Assembly: GCA_016213505.1 (NCBI GenBank)
Contig: JACRAF010000038.1
Coordinates: 1 to 64,000, forward strand
Source of the DNA: Devosia nanyangense
Lineage (GTDB): Bacteria > Pseudomonadota > Alphaproteobacteria > Rhizobiales > Devosiaceae
DNA: 64,000 bases
Direction: 5' to 3'
A program made the position numbers and the translations under genes. Under the pieces are notes generated by a model. It did not search any database. It was not told the origin of the DNA and worked only from the letters and a program-made list of their open reading frames with translations. Below are positions 7,908 to 15,718 of this stretch, one piece after another. Position 1 is the first letter of the stretch, and each line of letters opens with the position of its first letter.

Positions 7908-9692
7908 CTATGCAACCGGCTCGGCGACGTCGGTGACGCGCAGCTGCACCTCGGCGCGGCCCTGGTAGTGATCGAGCCCGAGCGTGCCGGCGATGTGGAG
8001 TTTTGCGTCGTTGCCGGCGGCGAGCAGGGCCCGGCCGACAGGCCCCGATGCGGCGCGGAAGGCGATCGCTTTGAGCCGGGCGCCATCGTCCGAGGTCAGG
8101 GTGAAGCGGACATGGCCGCCGGCGCCGACGACTTCGGCGAATTTCGCCCGGTGCGCCGGAAAGGCGAAGACCGGCTGCGGGTTGCCCGATCCGAAGGGGC
8201 CGGCGCGCTCGATGTCCTCGACGAAGGCGACGGTGGCGCCGCGCGCGCTGAGCGCGGCGTCGATCCTAAGCGCTGTGAGGGCGCGGGCGGCGCCGACCTG
8301 GCCGGCCAGCGTTTCGCTCAGATGGGCGCGGAACGGGCCGAGCTGGCCGGGCCTGAGGGTGACGCCGGCCGCCATGGCGTGGCCGCCGCCCTTGCCGATG
8401 ATGTCGGCTTCGACCGCGGCGATCACGGCGCGGCCGAGGTCGACGCCGGGCATCGAGCGGCCCGAGCCGGTGCCGGTGCCGTCGGGCTGGAGCGCGATGG
8501 CGAATGCCGGCCGCTCGAAGCGCTCGCGGAGGCGCGCGGCGACGAGGCCGACCACGCCGGCGTGCCAGTTGGCCGAAGCCAGCACCAGCACCGGCGGCCC
8601 CTCCCCGCCGCCGATCTCGGCCTCGGCAACGCGGGTCGCCTCCTCCACCGCTTCCAGCTCGACGCGCTGGCGCTCGGTGTTGAGCTCGTTGAGTCTTGCG
8701 GCGATCAGCAGCGCCTCGTGCTCGTCGTCGATGGTCAGGAGCCGCGTGCCGAGCGCGGCATCGCCGATGCGGCCACCGGCGTTGATGCGCGGGCCGATCA
8801 GGTAGCCCAGATGGTAGGGATTGAGCGGGCCGGTGACGCGCGCCGCGAGCGCCAGCGCGCCGATGCCGCGATTGGCCATGCGGCGCGCCACTTCGAGGCC
8901 GCGCACGACGAAGGCGCGGTTGAGCCCGGTGAGTGGAACGACGTCGCACACTGTCGCCAAAGCGACGATATCGAGCAGCTGCATGAGGTCGGGCTGGCCG
9001 GTATCGCCGCGCGCCCGGAGCGCGCGGTTGACCGCGACGAGGACCATAAACGTGACGCCGGCGGCGCACAGGTAGCCGAGGCCGGAGATGTCGTCGGGGC
9101 GATTGGGGTTCACCAGCGCGTTGGCGTTGGGCAGATCGTGGTCGCTCAGGTGATGGTCGATGACCAAGACGTCGATGCCGCGGGCCCGGGCGTGCGCGAT
9201 CGGCGCGTCGCTGGTGGTGCCGCAGTCCAGGGTGACCAAGAGGGTCGCGCCGCTCTCGATCAGCTTGTCGATGGCTGCGATATTGGGGCCATAGCCCTCG
9301 AAGATGCGGTCGGGGATGTAGACTTCCGGGTCGAGCCCGAAGTGCCTGAGGTAGCGGCTCATCAGGGCGCAGGACGAGGCGCCGTCGACGTCGTAGTCGC
9401 CGAACAGCGCAACCTTCTCGTTGTTGGTGATGGCCGCGACGAGGCGGGCGGCGAGCCGGTCCATGTCGGCGAGCACGGACGGATCGGGCATCGAGCCGCG
9501 GATGGTGGGGTTGAGGTACTCCTCCGCCCCCTCGATGGCGACGCCGCGCGCCGCGATGATGCGCGCCAGGATTTCGCTCATGCCGCTGCGCTGCGCGATG
9601 GCCTGCGCCGTCCGCGTCATCTGGTCGTCGAGCCGGTCGACCCAGGCGCGGCCGGTGACCGAGGCGGTGACGTTGAGGAAGGGCTCGGCCAT
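7908..9692 (-). CDS. recJ: Single-stranded-DNA-specific exonuclease RecJ
   Basis: 594 residues with the DHH phosphoesterase motifs DYDVDG (99-104), LDCGTT (about 155-160) and DHH (179-181), plus the DHHA1-type region GKGGGHAMAAGV further on and a C-terminal OB-like domain. RecJ degrades single-stranded DNA 5' to 3' in recombination and mismatch repair. In related genomes it follows glpX in the alaC-hom-glpX series. Here about 2.4 kb of plus-strand genes separate it from glpX. Confidence 0.95.
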   Translation of the reverse strand: MAEPFLNVTASVTGRAWVDRLDDQMTRTAQAIAQRSGMSEILARIIAARGVAIEGAEEYLNPTIRGSMPDPSVLADMDRLAARLVAAITNNEKVALFGDYDVDGASSCALMSRYLRHFGLDPEVYIPDRIFEGYGPNIAAIDKLIESGATLLVTLDCGTTSDAPIAHARARGIDVLVIDHHLSDHDLPNANALVNPNRPDDISGLGYLCAAGVTFMVLVAVNRALRARGDTGQPDLMQLLDIVALATVCDVVPLTGLNRAFVVRGLEVARRMANRGIGALALAARVTGPLNPYHLGYLIGPRINAGGRIGDAALGTRLLTIDDEHEALLIAARLNELNTERQRVELEAVEEATRVAEAEIGGGEGPPVLVLASANWHAGVVGLVAARLRERFERPAFAIALQPDGTGTGSGRSMPGVDLGRAVIAAVEADIIGKGGGHAMAAGVTLRPGQLGPFRAHLSETLAGQVGAARALTALRIDAALSARGATVAFVEDIERAGPFGSGNPQPVFAFPAHRAKFAEVVGAGGHVRFTLTSDDGARLKAIAFRAASGPVGRALLAAGNDAKLHIAGTLGLDHYQGRAEVQLRVTDVAEPVA

Positions 9693-9780
9693 GCGAAATC
9701 GGACACCGGGGCTGGCGAAGGTCTAAAACTGCGGGAAGTCCCCTCCCATATAGGGCGCGTCGTTCACAATGGGGACCACT

Positions 9781-10722
9781 ATGTTCGCTTCGCGCGGATT
9801 TCGACTTTCAGCCGTTCTCGCCACGCTGGTGATGGCGTTCAGCCTCGTCGCGGTCGACACCGCCGAGGCGCGCTCCGGCGGCAGCTTCGGCAGCCGCGGC
9901 ACGCGGACCTACCAGTCCGTTCCGGCGACACCGACGTCGCCTGGCGTCACCGCGCCGGTGCAGCGCTCGATGACCTCCACCACGGCGCGCCAGGCCGGCA
10001 CGACGGCGACCGCGCCGCGATCCGGCTGGTTCGGCGGGTTCGGCGGCTGGATGCTGGGCGGCCTGCTGTTTTCGGGCCTCTTCGGCCTGATGTTCGGCGC
10101 CGGCTTCGGCGGCTTCGGCGGGTTCATCAGCCTGATCTTCCAGGTGATCCTGATCAGCCTGGTGGTGAGCTGGTTGTTCCGCCGCCGGCGGCCGGCAATG
10201 GCCGGGGCCGGCTACGGTTCGCCATATGAGGCGCGGCAGGACTGGCAGCCGTCGGGCGGACGGCCCTCCGGCTCGGCCGGCCCGCGCACGCAGGCTTCGG
10301 CCCGCGCCGGCGCGCGCGACGAGCTCGGCCTCGGCGACCGCGATGTGCGGGCCTTCGAGGGCCGGTTGAGCGAACTGCAGAACGCCTATGCCCGCGAGGA
10401 TTTCGACGGGCTGCGCCGGATCACGACGCCCGAAATGATGAGCTACCTCACCGAGGAGCTCGCGACCAATGCCCGCGACGGTGTGCGCAACGAGGTCTAC
10501 GACGTGCGCCTCCTCAGCGGCGACATCGCCGAGGCCTGGCGCGAGGGGTCGGACGAATACGCGACCGTGCCGCTGCGCTACGAGAGCCGCGACATCACCC
10601 GCGAGGTCGCGACCGGCAAGATCGTCAAGGGCGAGGACGGCGTCGTCGCGCGCACCGAGATCTGGACTTTTGTCCGCCACAGCGGCGGGCCGTGGCTGGT
10701 GAGCGCGATCCAGCAGGCGTGA
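9781..10722 (+). CDS. Tim44-like domain exported/membrane protein
   Basis: About 313 residues: signal peptide (about 1-31), Gly/Phe-rich and hydrophobic stretch WFGGFGGWMLGGLLFSGLF with a membrane segment, then a C-terminal Tim44-like domain (about 190-313) with EGRLSELQNAYAREDFDGLRRITTPEMMSYL and the closing GGPWLVSAIQQ. This architecture is common in alphaproteobacterial Tim44/TimA-like proteins of unknown function. ATG 9769 is also in frame, but GGGGAC lies just upstream of ATG 9781, which I prefer. Transcribed divergently from recJ. Confidence 0.85.
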   Translation: MFASRGFRLSAVLATLVMAFSLVAVDTAEARSGGSFGSRGTRTYQSVPATPTSPGVTAPVQRSMTSTTARQAGTTATAPRSGWFGGFGGWMLGGLLFSGLFGLMFGAGFGGFGGFISLIFQVILISLVVSWLFRRRRPAMAGAGYGSPYEARQDWQPSGGRPSGSAGPRTQASARAGARDELGLGDRDVRAFEGRLSELQNAYAREDFDGLRRITTPEMMSYLTEELATNARDGVRNEVYDVRLLSGDIAEAWREGSDEYATVPLRYESRDITREVATGKIVKGEDGVVARTEIWTFVRHSGGPWLVSAIQQA

Positions 10723-10746
10723 GCACGACGTTGCCTGAGCGGGCGC

Positions 10747-10771
10747 GGTTGTCTAGGTTGTCGAAGTTGAC
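10747..10771 (+). promoter_or_regulatory. Three 9-bp-spaced direct repeats ahead of the Xre-RES module
   Basis: GGTTGTC at 10747 and 10756 and AGTTGAC at 10765 recur with an exact 9-bp period, ending 16 bp before the antitoxin ATG. Type II TA operons are usually autorepressed by the antitoxin-toxin complex binding iterated sites, so this is a candidate operator. Inference from position and periodicity only. Confidence 0.4.
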
Positions 10772-10787
10772 AGCCAAGGAAAGCCTC

Positions 10788-11474
10788 ATGCCCGCGATTC
10801 GGAAAACAGCTGCAAAGACTGCAGCGACCAAGGCGGCGGCCAAGAAACCCGCGAAAAAGCCGGCAGCGAAACCGGCCGCGGCCGCCAAGGCGCCCGTTCG
10901 CAAGGCTGCGAGCAAGCCGGCGGCCAAAAAGCGTGCCGACGGTGGGGCGTCGCTCGGGGTCGCGGTAAGCGCCGCGCGCGGCGTCTCGAAGGTGCGAGCC
11001 GGGGTGCTGGCGGAACGTGAACGCATCCGCAATACGGCGGCTCGCCTACCGGCCGAGTCGGCGCACCAACTTGATGCCCGCGCCCGAGCGATCCTGCGAG
11101 GCCGCGAAATCGCCGAGGAGGACCTTCGCACCGCTGGTGGATCGTACTCGCTCATCGAGGTGCAAGGGCTGCTTCACGGTATTTCCCGGCAGGGCGTTCA
11201 GAAGCGGGTGGCTGCGCGAGATTTGCTGGCTGTACCGGGTCCAAACAACAAACGCCGATTTCCAGCGCTCCAGTTCAACGACGACGGTAGCCTTCTCACT
11301 GGCCTGCCGGAGGTCACCAGCGCGATGCCGACGCGAAACGGCTGGGCTATCCTCAACTTTCTGGTCAATCCGGCTTCGGCGCTCGGCAATTTGCGGCCCA
11401 TCGACCTGCTCCGGCGCGGCGATGTCGAACACGTCGTCGCCGCTGCGCGCATGATCGGCGAACCGGGGCGTTGA
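10788..11474 (+). CDS. Xre/MbcA/ParS-type antitoxin with Lys/Ala/Pro-rich tail
   Basis: 228 residues from ATG 10788, preceded by AAGGA. Residues 1-50 are almost entirely K, A and P in histone-H1-like repeats (AAAKKPAKKPAAKP). The middle (about 65-150) carries the DNA-binding-like part, with ARAILRGREIAEEDL and SLIEVQGLLHGISRQGVQKRV reading as a helix-turn-helix. The end (about 180-228: NGWAILNFLVNPASALGNLRPIDLL) is the MbcA/ParS/Xre toxin-binding domain. Its stop overlaps the TTG start of the RES toxin, the usual coupling of such pairs. The basic tail is unusual for these antitoxins. Confidence 0.8.
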   Translation: MPAIRKTAAKTAATKAAAKKPAKKPAAKPAAAAKAPVRKAASKPAAKKRADGGASLGVAVSAARGVSKVRAGVLAERERIRNTAARLPAESAHQLDARARAILRGREIAEEDLRTAGGSYSLIEVQGLLHGISRQGVQKRVAARDLLAVPGPNNKRRFPALQFNDDGSLLTGLPEVTSAMPTRNGWAILNFLVNPASALGNLRPIDLLRRGDVEHVVAAARMIGEPGR

Positions 11475-12082
11475 CCACCCCGCTCCCACCGTCCGATTTG
11501 GACAGTCTCAGACCGACCATCACGGCCATTGCAAAAGGATCAACGTTCCACCGGTTCTACTCGCTCGGCGACGGCAAGGCGAGATATGATCCCATCTACT
11601 TCGACCGCGGGCGCGGCGGCCGTCTCAATGCGCCACCGGCCGCCAGGTATGGTGTGCTCTACGCCTCGCAAAACATAGAAGGCGCCTTCGCGGAAACGTT
11701 TCTTCGTTCACGCGGCCGAACCCTTGTGCCGAGCGACCTGATCGAGCGCAAAGGTTACGCGACCCTGAGAGCCACGCGCGAACTCGCTTTCGTTAACCTC
11801 TTCGGCCCCGGTCTCGCGAGGCTCGGTGCAACCGCGGAGGTCGTGCATGGCGGGATGCCGTACGACGTTCCTCAAGCTTGGTCGGCGGCGATCCGATCGA
11901 TGAGGATCAAGCCGGACGGCATCGCCTACTATGCGCGACACGATGACGAACAGCTTTGCTATGCGATCTTCGGACCGCGACCGCGGTCGGTCGCAGAAGT
12001 TCGCCGGATCGAGGACATCGACCAAGACTGGTTCTATGACCTTTGCCAGACTTACGACGTTGGCGTGTCGCCGCGCGGATAG
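11471..12082 (+). CDS. RES-domain toxin
   Basis: 203 residues, TTG start overlapping the antitoxin stop. RES toxins degrade or ADP-ribosylate via NAD. The family arginine is visible in FHRFYS (about 27), then GRLN, VLYAS and the glutamate in GAFAETFLR (about 76-84). At the position where relatives have the serine (Y-x-S-R in a GI-Y--R-D context near 154-162), this protein reads GIAYYARHD, so the serine appears replaced by alanine. Whether NAD turnover survives is unknown. Only 4 bp separate its stop from the convergent glpX stop. Confidence 0.8.
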   Translation: MTTPLPPSDLDSLRPTITAIAKGSTFHRFYSLGDGKARYDPIYFDRGRGGRLNAPPAARYGVLYASQNIEGAFAETFLRSRGRTLVPSDLIERKGYATLRATRELAFVNLFGPGLARLGATAEVVHGGMPYDVPQAWSAAIRSMRIKPDGIAYYARHDDEQLCYAIFGPRPRSVAEVRRIEDIDQDWFYDLCQTYDVGVSPRG

Positions 12083-12086
12083 CCAA

Positions 12087-13070
12087 CTACCTGTGATGCT
12101 CGGCGCTGATCCAGCGGACCGTCCGGCTCCAGGAGCGCATCACCAGCGTCGAGGTGCGGACCGAGTTGCGCTTGAGGCGGACGCCGTCGAGCAGGGTGCC
12201 GTCGGTGACGCCGGTGGCGGCGAAGAGGACGTCGCCCGAGGCCATGTCGTTGACCGAGTATTTGCGGTGGGGATCGGTGATGCCCATGCGGCGGGCGCGC
12301 TCGCGCTTTTCGTCGGTGTCGAGGATCAGCCGGCCCTGCATCTGGCCGCCGACGCAGCGGAGCGCCGCCGCGGCGAGGACGCCCTCGGGCGCGCCGCCCG
12401 AGCCCAGATAGATGTCGATGCCCGACTCTTCGGTGTTGGTGGCGTGGATGATGCCGGCGATATCGCCGTCGCCGATGAGCTTGATCGGAATCGAGGCGGT
12501 GCGCAGCTCGTCGATCAGCGCGGCGTGGCGCGGCCGGTCGAGCACGCAGGTGACGATTTCGGTGAACGGCACGCCCTTGGCGTCGGCGAGCGATTTGACG
12601 TTGTCCACGGCGCTCCAGTCGAGATCGACGGTGCCCTCGGGGTAGTTGCCGCCGATGGCGAGCTTGGTCATGTACACGTCGGGCGCATTGAGCAGGCCGC
12701 CGCGCTCGGCCAGGGCTAGGACGCAGATCGAATCCTGCTGGTTCTTGGCGCACAGCGTCGTGCCCTCGAGCGGATCGACGGCGATATCGACCTGGGGGCC
12801 CTCGCCGCTGCCGACATCCTCGCCGATCCACAGCATCGGCGCCTCGTCGCGCTCACCCTCGCCGATGACGATGCGGCCATCGATGTTGACCCGCTCGAGC
12901 TCGGCGCGCATGGCCTCGACCGCGGCGTGGTCGGCGGCCTGCTCGTCGCCCTTGCCGCGCCAATCGGCGGCGGCGATGGCGGCGCGCTCGGTGACGCGGA
13001 CGAGTTCGAGGGTCAGGCTGCGGTCGATGATGGCCGGGGTGCGCCCCTCCTCAGTCTTGGTCAGTCTCAT
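12087..13070 (-). CDS. glpX: Class II fructose-1,6-bisphosphatase
   Basis: 327 residues of the GlpX family, a metal-dependent phosphatase of gluconeogenesis and the Calvin cycle. Visible signatures are GRIVIGEGERDEAPMLWIGE, VDPLEGTTLCA and IYLGSGGAPEGVLAAAALR. It lies 26 bp downstream of hom on the same strand, so hom-glpX is probably one transcript. The next member of the usual series, recJ, has been displaced by plus-strand genes. Confidence 0.95.
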   Translation of the reverse strand: MRLTKTEEGRTPAIIDRSLTLELVRVTERAAIAAADWRGKGDEQAADHAAVEAMRAELERVNIDGRIVIGEGERDEAPMLWIGEDVGSGEGPQVDIAVDPLEGTTLCAKNQQDSICVLALAERGGLLNAPDVYMTKLAIGGNYPEGTVDLDWSAVDNVKSLADAKGVPFTEIVTCVLDRPRHAALIDELRTASIPIKLIGDGDIAGIIHATNTEESGIDIYLGSGGAPEGVLAAAALRCVGGQMQGRLILDTDEKRERARRMGITDPHRKYSVNDMASGDVLFAATGVTDGTLLDGVRLKRNSVRTSTLVMRSWSRTVRWISAEHHR

Positions 13071-13096
13071 GGCGGGGCCAAGCTCCAGGGTTGCGG

Positions 13097-14605
13097 CTAC
13101 AGCGCTTCGATGCGGATCAGTTGCGGCACGCCGACTATGAACCCGTCGGCGGCGATGAGCGCAAGCGCCTCGCGCACCGTCTGCTCCATGGTCGAATGGG
13201 TGATGAGGACGACGGTCCGCGTCTCGCCCTCCCCGGCCGCCCCATCGGTAACACGCAGATCCGATCGCTGGATGACGCTTTCGAGGGAGATGCCGGCCGA
13301 ACCCATGCGCGAGGCAATAGCAGCAAAGGCGCCGGGCACGTCCTTGACATTTAGTCGGATGTAATAGCCGCCCTCATGCGCCTTCATCGGCGCCTGCCGG
13401 TACGGGGTTAGTTCCTGGCTCGGCACGCCGAGCGGCGGCACGCGGGTGCCGCGGGCGATATCGAGGATATCGGACAGCACCGAGGACGCCGTCGGCGGGC
13501 CGCCGGCGCCGGGACCGGCGAGCAGCAGTTCGTGGACGTGATCGGTCTCGAGCGCCACCGCGTTCATGACGCCGTCGACGCCGGCGAGGGCGGAGCCCTT
13601 GGGCACCAGCGTCGGGTGCACGCGCTGCTCGATGCCGTCGGCGGAGCGCTGGGCGATGCCCAGGAGCTTGATCTTGTAGCCGAGATCGCCGGCCACCTTG
13701 ATGTCGGCCTGGGTGATGCGAGTGATGCCCTCGACGAAGATCTCGTCGGGCGCGATCTCGCAGCCGAAGCAGAGCGAGGCGAGGATGGCGAGCTTGTGCG
13801 CGGTGTCGAAGCCGCCCACGTCGAAGGTCGGGTCGGCCTCGGCGTAGCCCAGCCGCTGCGCGTCGGCGAGGCATTCGGCAAAGCCGATGCCCTCGTTGCC
13901 CATGCGGGTCAGGATGTAGTTGCAGGTGCCGTTCATGATGCCGTAGACGCGGGCGATGCGGGCCGAGCCGAGCCCCTCGCGCAGCGTCTTGATCACCGGG
14001 ATGCCGCCGGCGACGGCCGCTTCGAAGCCGAGCTGGGCGTTGTTGTCCTCGGCCAGCCGCGCCAGCGCCACGCCGTGGCGGGCGAGCAACGCCTTGTTGG
14101 CGGTGACCACCGGGCGGCCGATTTCGAGCGCGGCGCGCACCGCGGCCAAAGCCGGGCCGTCCTCGCCGCCGATCAGCTCGACGAAGAGGTCGATGCCGTC
14201 GGATTTGGCGAGAGCGACGGGGTCGTCGAACCACTGCACCGACGAGAGGTCGATGCCGCGGTCGCGCGAGCGATTGCGGGCGCAGACGGCGGTGACGGTG
14301 ACGGCGCGACCGATCTTGCGGGTCAGTTCGCCGCCATCCTTCTGGAGGATGCGGACGAGGGTGGCGCCGACATTGCCCAGCCCGGCGACGCCGATGCGCA
14401 GCGGCGGCGCGGCGGGCGCCTCGGCTTGCTCCTGCATGGCCTTGAGGATACGCGCCCTGGTGTCGCTGCGCGGCTCGCGCCCCTCGCGCAGATCGAACAC
14501 GAACAGCGGATCGCCGGCGATCTGCCGGCCGAAGCGGGTGGCGGTCCAGCCGCGGGCGGTGATGAAGGCCTCGATGGCGTCGCGGAAGGACTGGATATCG
14601 GACAT
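13097..14605 (-). CDS. hom: Homoserine dehydrogenase with N-terminal helix-turn-helix domain
   Basis: 502 residues. From about 69 on it is a normal homoserine dehydrogenase: NAD(P)-binding GVAGLGNVGATL (72-83), NKALLA, the NGTCNYILT active-site region, AEADPTFDVGGFDTAHKLAIL, and a C-terminal ACT domain (about 410-502) for threonine feedback. Residues 1-60 are extra. FRDAIEAFITARGWTATRFG, then DPLFVFDLREGREPR and TRARIL, resemble small stand-alone helix-turn-helix proteins of alphaproteobacteria. An internal ATG at codon 57 could give the classical length, but the upstream codons are in frame and protein-like, so I read a fusion. It reduces aspartate semialdehyde to homoserine. Confidence 0.93.
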   Translation of the reverse strand: MSDIQSFRDAIEAFITARGWTATRFGRQIAGDPLFVFDLREGREPRSDTRARILKAMQEQAEAPAAPPLRIGVAGLGNVGATLVRILQKDGGELTRKIGRAVTVTAVCARNRSRDRGIDLSSVQWFDDPVALAKSDGIDLFVELIGGEDGPALAAVRAALEIGRPVVTANKALLARHGVALARLAEDNNAQLGFEAAVAGGIPVIKTLREGLGSARIARVYGIMNGTCNYILTRMGNEGIGFAECLADAQRLGYAEADPTFDVGGFDTAHKLAILASLCFGCEIAPDEIFVEGITRITQADIKVAGDLGYKIKLLGIAQRSADGIEQRVHPTLVPKGSALAGVDGVMNAVALETDHVHELLLAGPGAGGPPTASSVLSDILDIARGTRVPPLGVPSQELTPYRQAPMKAHEGGYYIRLNVKDVPGAFAAIASRMGSAGISLESVIQRSDLRVTDGAAGEGETRTVVLITHSTMEQTVREALALIAADGFIVGVPQLIRIEAL

Positions 14606-14637
14606 AGGGGCTTCTCCTATCGGTTCCGCGGATATGG

Positions 14638-14684
14638 ATAGGAATTGGCCTATTCGTCAATAGGAATGGTTGATAACTAGGAAT
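14638..14684. promoter_or_regulatory. Iterated ATAGGAAT sites in the hom/parD divergent region
   Basis: ATAGGAAT occurs at 14638 and 14660 (22 bp apart, about two helical turns) and TAGGAAT again at 14678. A perfect palindrome CCTATT-N4-AATAGG fills 14649-14664. The cluster sits between the divergent starts of hom and parD. It may be the ParD operator or a site for the helix-turn-helix domain fused to Hom. No binding data; inference from repeats and position. Confidence 0.5.
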
Positions 14685-14698
14685 GCGCCGTTTATGCT
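14670..14698 (+). promoter_or_regulatory. Sigma-70-like promoter of parDE
   Basis: TTGATA and TATGCT separated by exactly 17 bp, ending 27 bp before the parD ATG, with GGAG as ribosome site. One of the TAGGAAT repeats lies inside the spacer, so binding there would block RNA polymerase. Confidence 0.5.
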
Positions 14699-14725
14699 AT
14701 CGGGGAAAACGAAGGAGCGCGGCTC

Positions 14726-14971
14726 ATGAATGTTTCGATCGGAGCGCATTGGGAAGCGTTTGTCGACAAGCTGGTGAAATCAGGGCGGTATGGATCGGCG
14801 AGCGAAGTGATCCGGCAGGGATTGCGTCATGTCGAGGAGCATGAAGCCAAGCTGAAGTCACTCCGGGAGGATATCCAGTCAGCAATCGACGAAGACATTT
14901 GGTTCAGTTTCGACGAGGTCGAAGCGCATATCCGGGAAAACATGGCGGCTGAGAATAAGGCTGCGGAGTGA
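14726..14971 (+). CDS. parD: ParD-family antitoxin
   Basis: 81 residues with the ParD ribbon-helix-helix N-terminus (MNVSIGAHWEAFVDKLVKSG, then ASEVIRQGLRHVEE) and an acidic C-terminal toxin-wrapping tail. It would neutralise ParE and repress the operon. Its TGA overlaps the GTG start of parE. Inserted on the plus strand between hom and alaC, both on the minus strand. Confidence 0.88.
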   Translation: MNVSIGAHWEAFVDKLVKSGRYGSASEVIRQGLRHVEEHEAKLKSLREDIQSAIDEDIWFSFDEVEAHIRENMAAENKAAE

Positions 14972-15273
14972 AGACCTACCGGCTCAGCCGGCGGGCCGGT
15001 CGATCCCTGGAGGACATCGCGAGCTACATCGGCAAGCAGAGCGCTGAGCCCGAACGAGGTGCAGCGTTCGTGTCGCGACTGCGGGCGCAATGCGAGAAAC
15101 TGGCGACGCTCCCCGGCCTGATCGGCCGACCGCGTCCAGATCTGGGCACCGACGCTCGCAGTTTCGTATTCGGCAACTACTCGATCGTGTTCCGGTATCG
15201 CCCCGACACGATCGACATCCTGAACATCGTGCATGTCCGTCGCGACAGCGGGGCTCTGCGCGACGACATCTAG
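14968..15273 (+). CDS. parE: ParE/RelE-superfamily toxin
   Basis: 101 residues: TYRLSRRAGRSLEDIASYI at the start, LATLPGLIGRPRPDLGTDARSF and the closing YRPDTIDILNIVHVRRD are standard ParE features. ParE toxins poison DNA gyrase. GTG start, 4-bp overlap with parD, so translationally coupled. Full length; no lesion visible. Confidence 0.88.
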   Translation: MKTYRLSRRAGRSLEDIASYIGKQSAEPERGAAFVSRLRAQCEKLATLPGLIGRPRPDLGTDARSFVFGNYSIVFRYRPDTIDILNIVHVRRDSGALRDDI

Positions 15274-15274
15274 C

Positions 15275-15408
15275 CTACGTCCCCGCCGCCACCGGCCGGG
15301 GCATGACGTTCCCCTGCCCGCTCCGATTTGCGGACCCGGTGCTTGTTGATGTTGCGGCCGCCTGGCGGACGCCTGCTCGTCTTCGACCAACACGTGGCGC
15401 ATATATTG
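15275..15408 (-). pseudogene. Decayed duplicate of the alaC 3' end
   Basis: These 134 bases align with 16136-16270, the 3' end of alaC, at roughly four matches in five by eye, with a few indels. Read on the minus strand it still encodes SGQGNVMPRPVAAGT against SGQGNVVPLPVAAGK at the AlaC terminus, followed by a stop at the equivalent place. It sits directly after parE and before the fitAB promoter. It is therefore a left-over end of alaC, split from the body of the gene by the fitAB insertion, or a recombination scar. Confidence 0.8.
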
Positions 15409-15410
15409 CA

Positions 15411-15450
15411 TTGAAAGCCGACGCTATCATTGCTATCATTGCTAGCATTG
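15411..15450 (+). promoter_or_regulatory. fitAB promoter with three tandem 9-bp repeats
   Basis: TTGAAA (15411-15416) and TATCAT (15434-15439) are separated by 17 bp. GCTATCATT repeats at 15423 and 15432, and GCTAGCATT at 15441, in tandem without spacing and overlapping the -10 element. This fits an operator for autorepression by the FitA/VapB antitoxin. GAGGA precedes the start codon. Confidence 0.55.
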
Positions 15451-15466
15451 CACGCATGAGGACGCG

Positions 15467-15718
15467 ATGGCGGCCCTGACCATCAGAAACATCGACGAGC
15501 AACTGAAGCGCGATCTGCGGCGTCGGGCCGCGGCGAATGACCGGTCGATGGAGGAGGAGGCCCGTGTGATCCTTCGTCGGGCCCTCAACGGTGCTCAGCC
15601 GGCGTCCGAAGGGCTGGCGACATCGATCCGCCGAGAGGTTGAGCGGCTTGGCGGCGGCATCGACTTCGAGCTCCCGGATGACGAGCCCTATGAGCCGATG
15701 ACGTTTGATGCGGAATGA
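15467..15718 (+). CDS. FitA/VapB-type ribbon-helix-helix antitoxin
   Basis: 83 residues: LTIRNIDEQLKRDLRRRAAANDRSMEEEARVIL is the FitA-like ribbon-helix-helix domain (stability protein StbD/FitA group), followed by a C-terminal segment ending DDEPYEPMTFDAE that would block the PIN active site. Stop overlaps the toxin ATG. It is expected to bind the tandem repeats just upstream. Confidence 0.87.
   Translation: MAALTIRNIDEQLKRDLRRRAAANDRSMEEEARVILRRALNGAQPASEGLATSIRREVERLGGGIDFELPDDEPYEPMTFDAE

Noticed and set aside
15423..15450. Short regularly repeated units, considered as a CRISPR remnant
   Set aside because: Nine-base tandem units without spacers, only three copies, exactly at a TA promoter; an operator explains them better.
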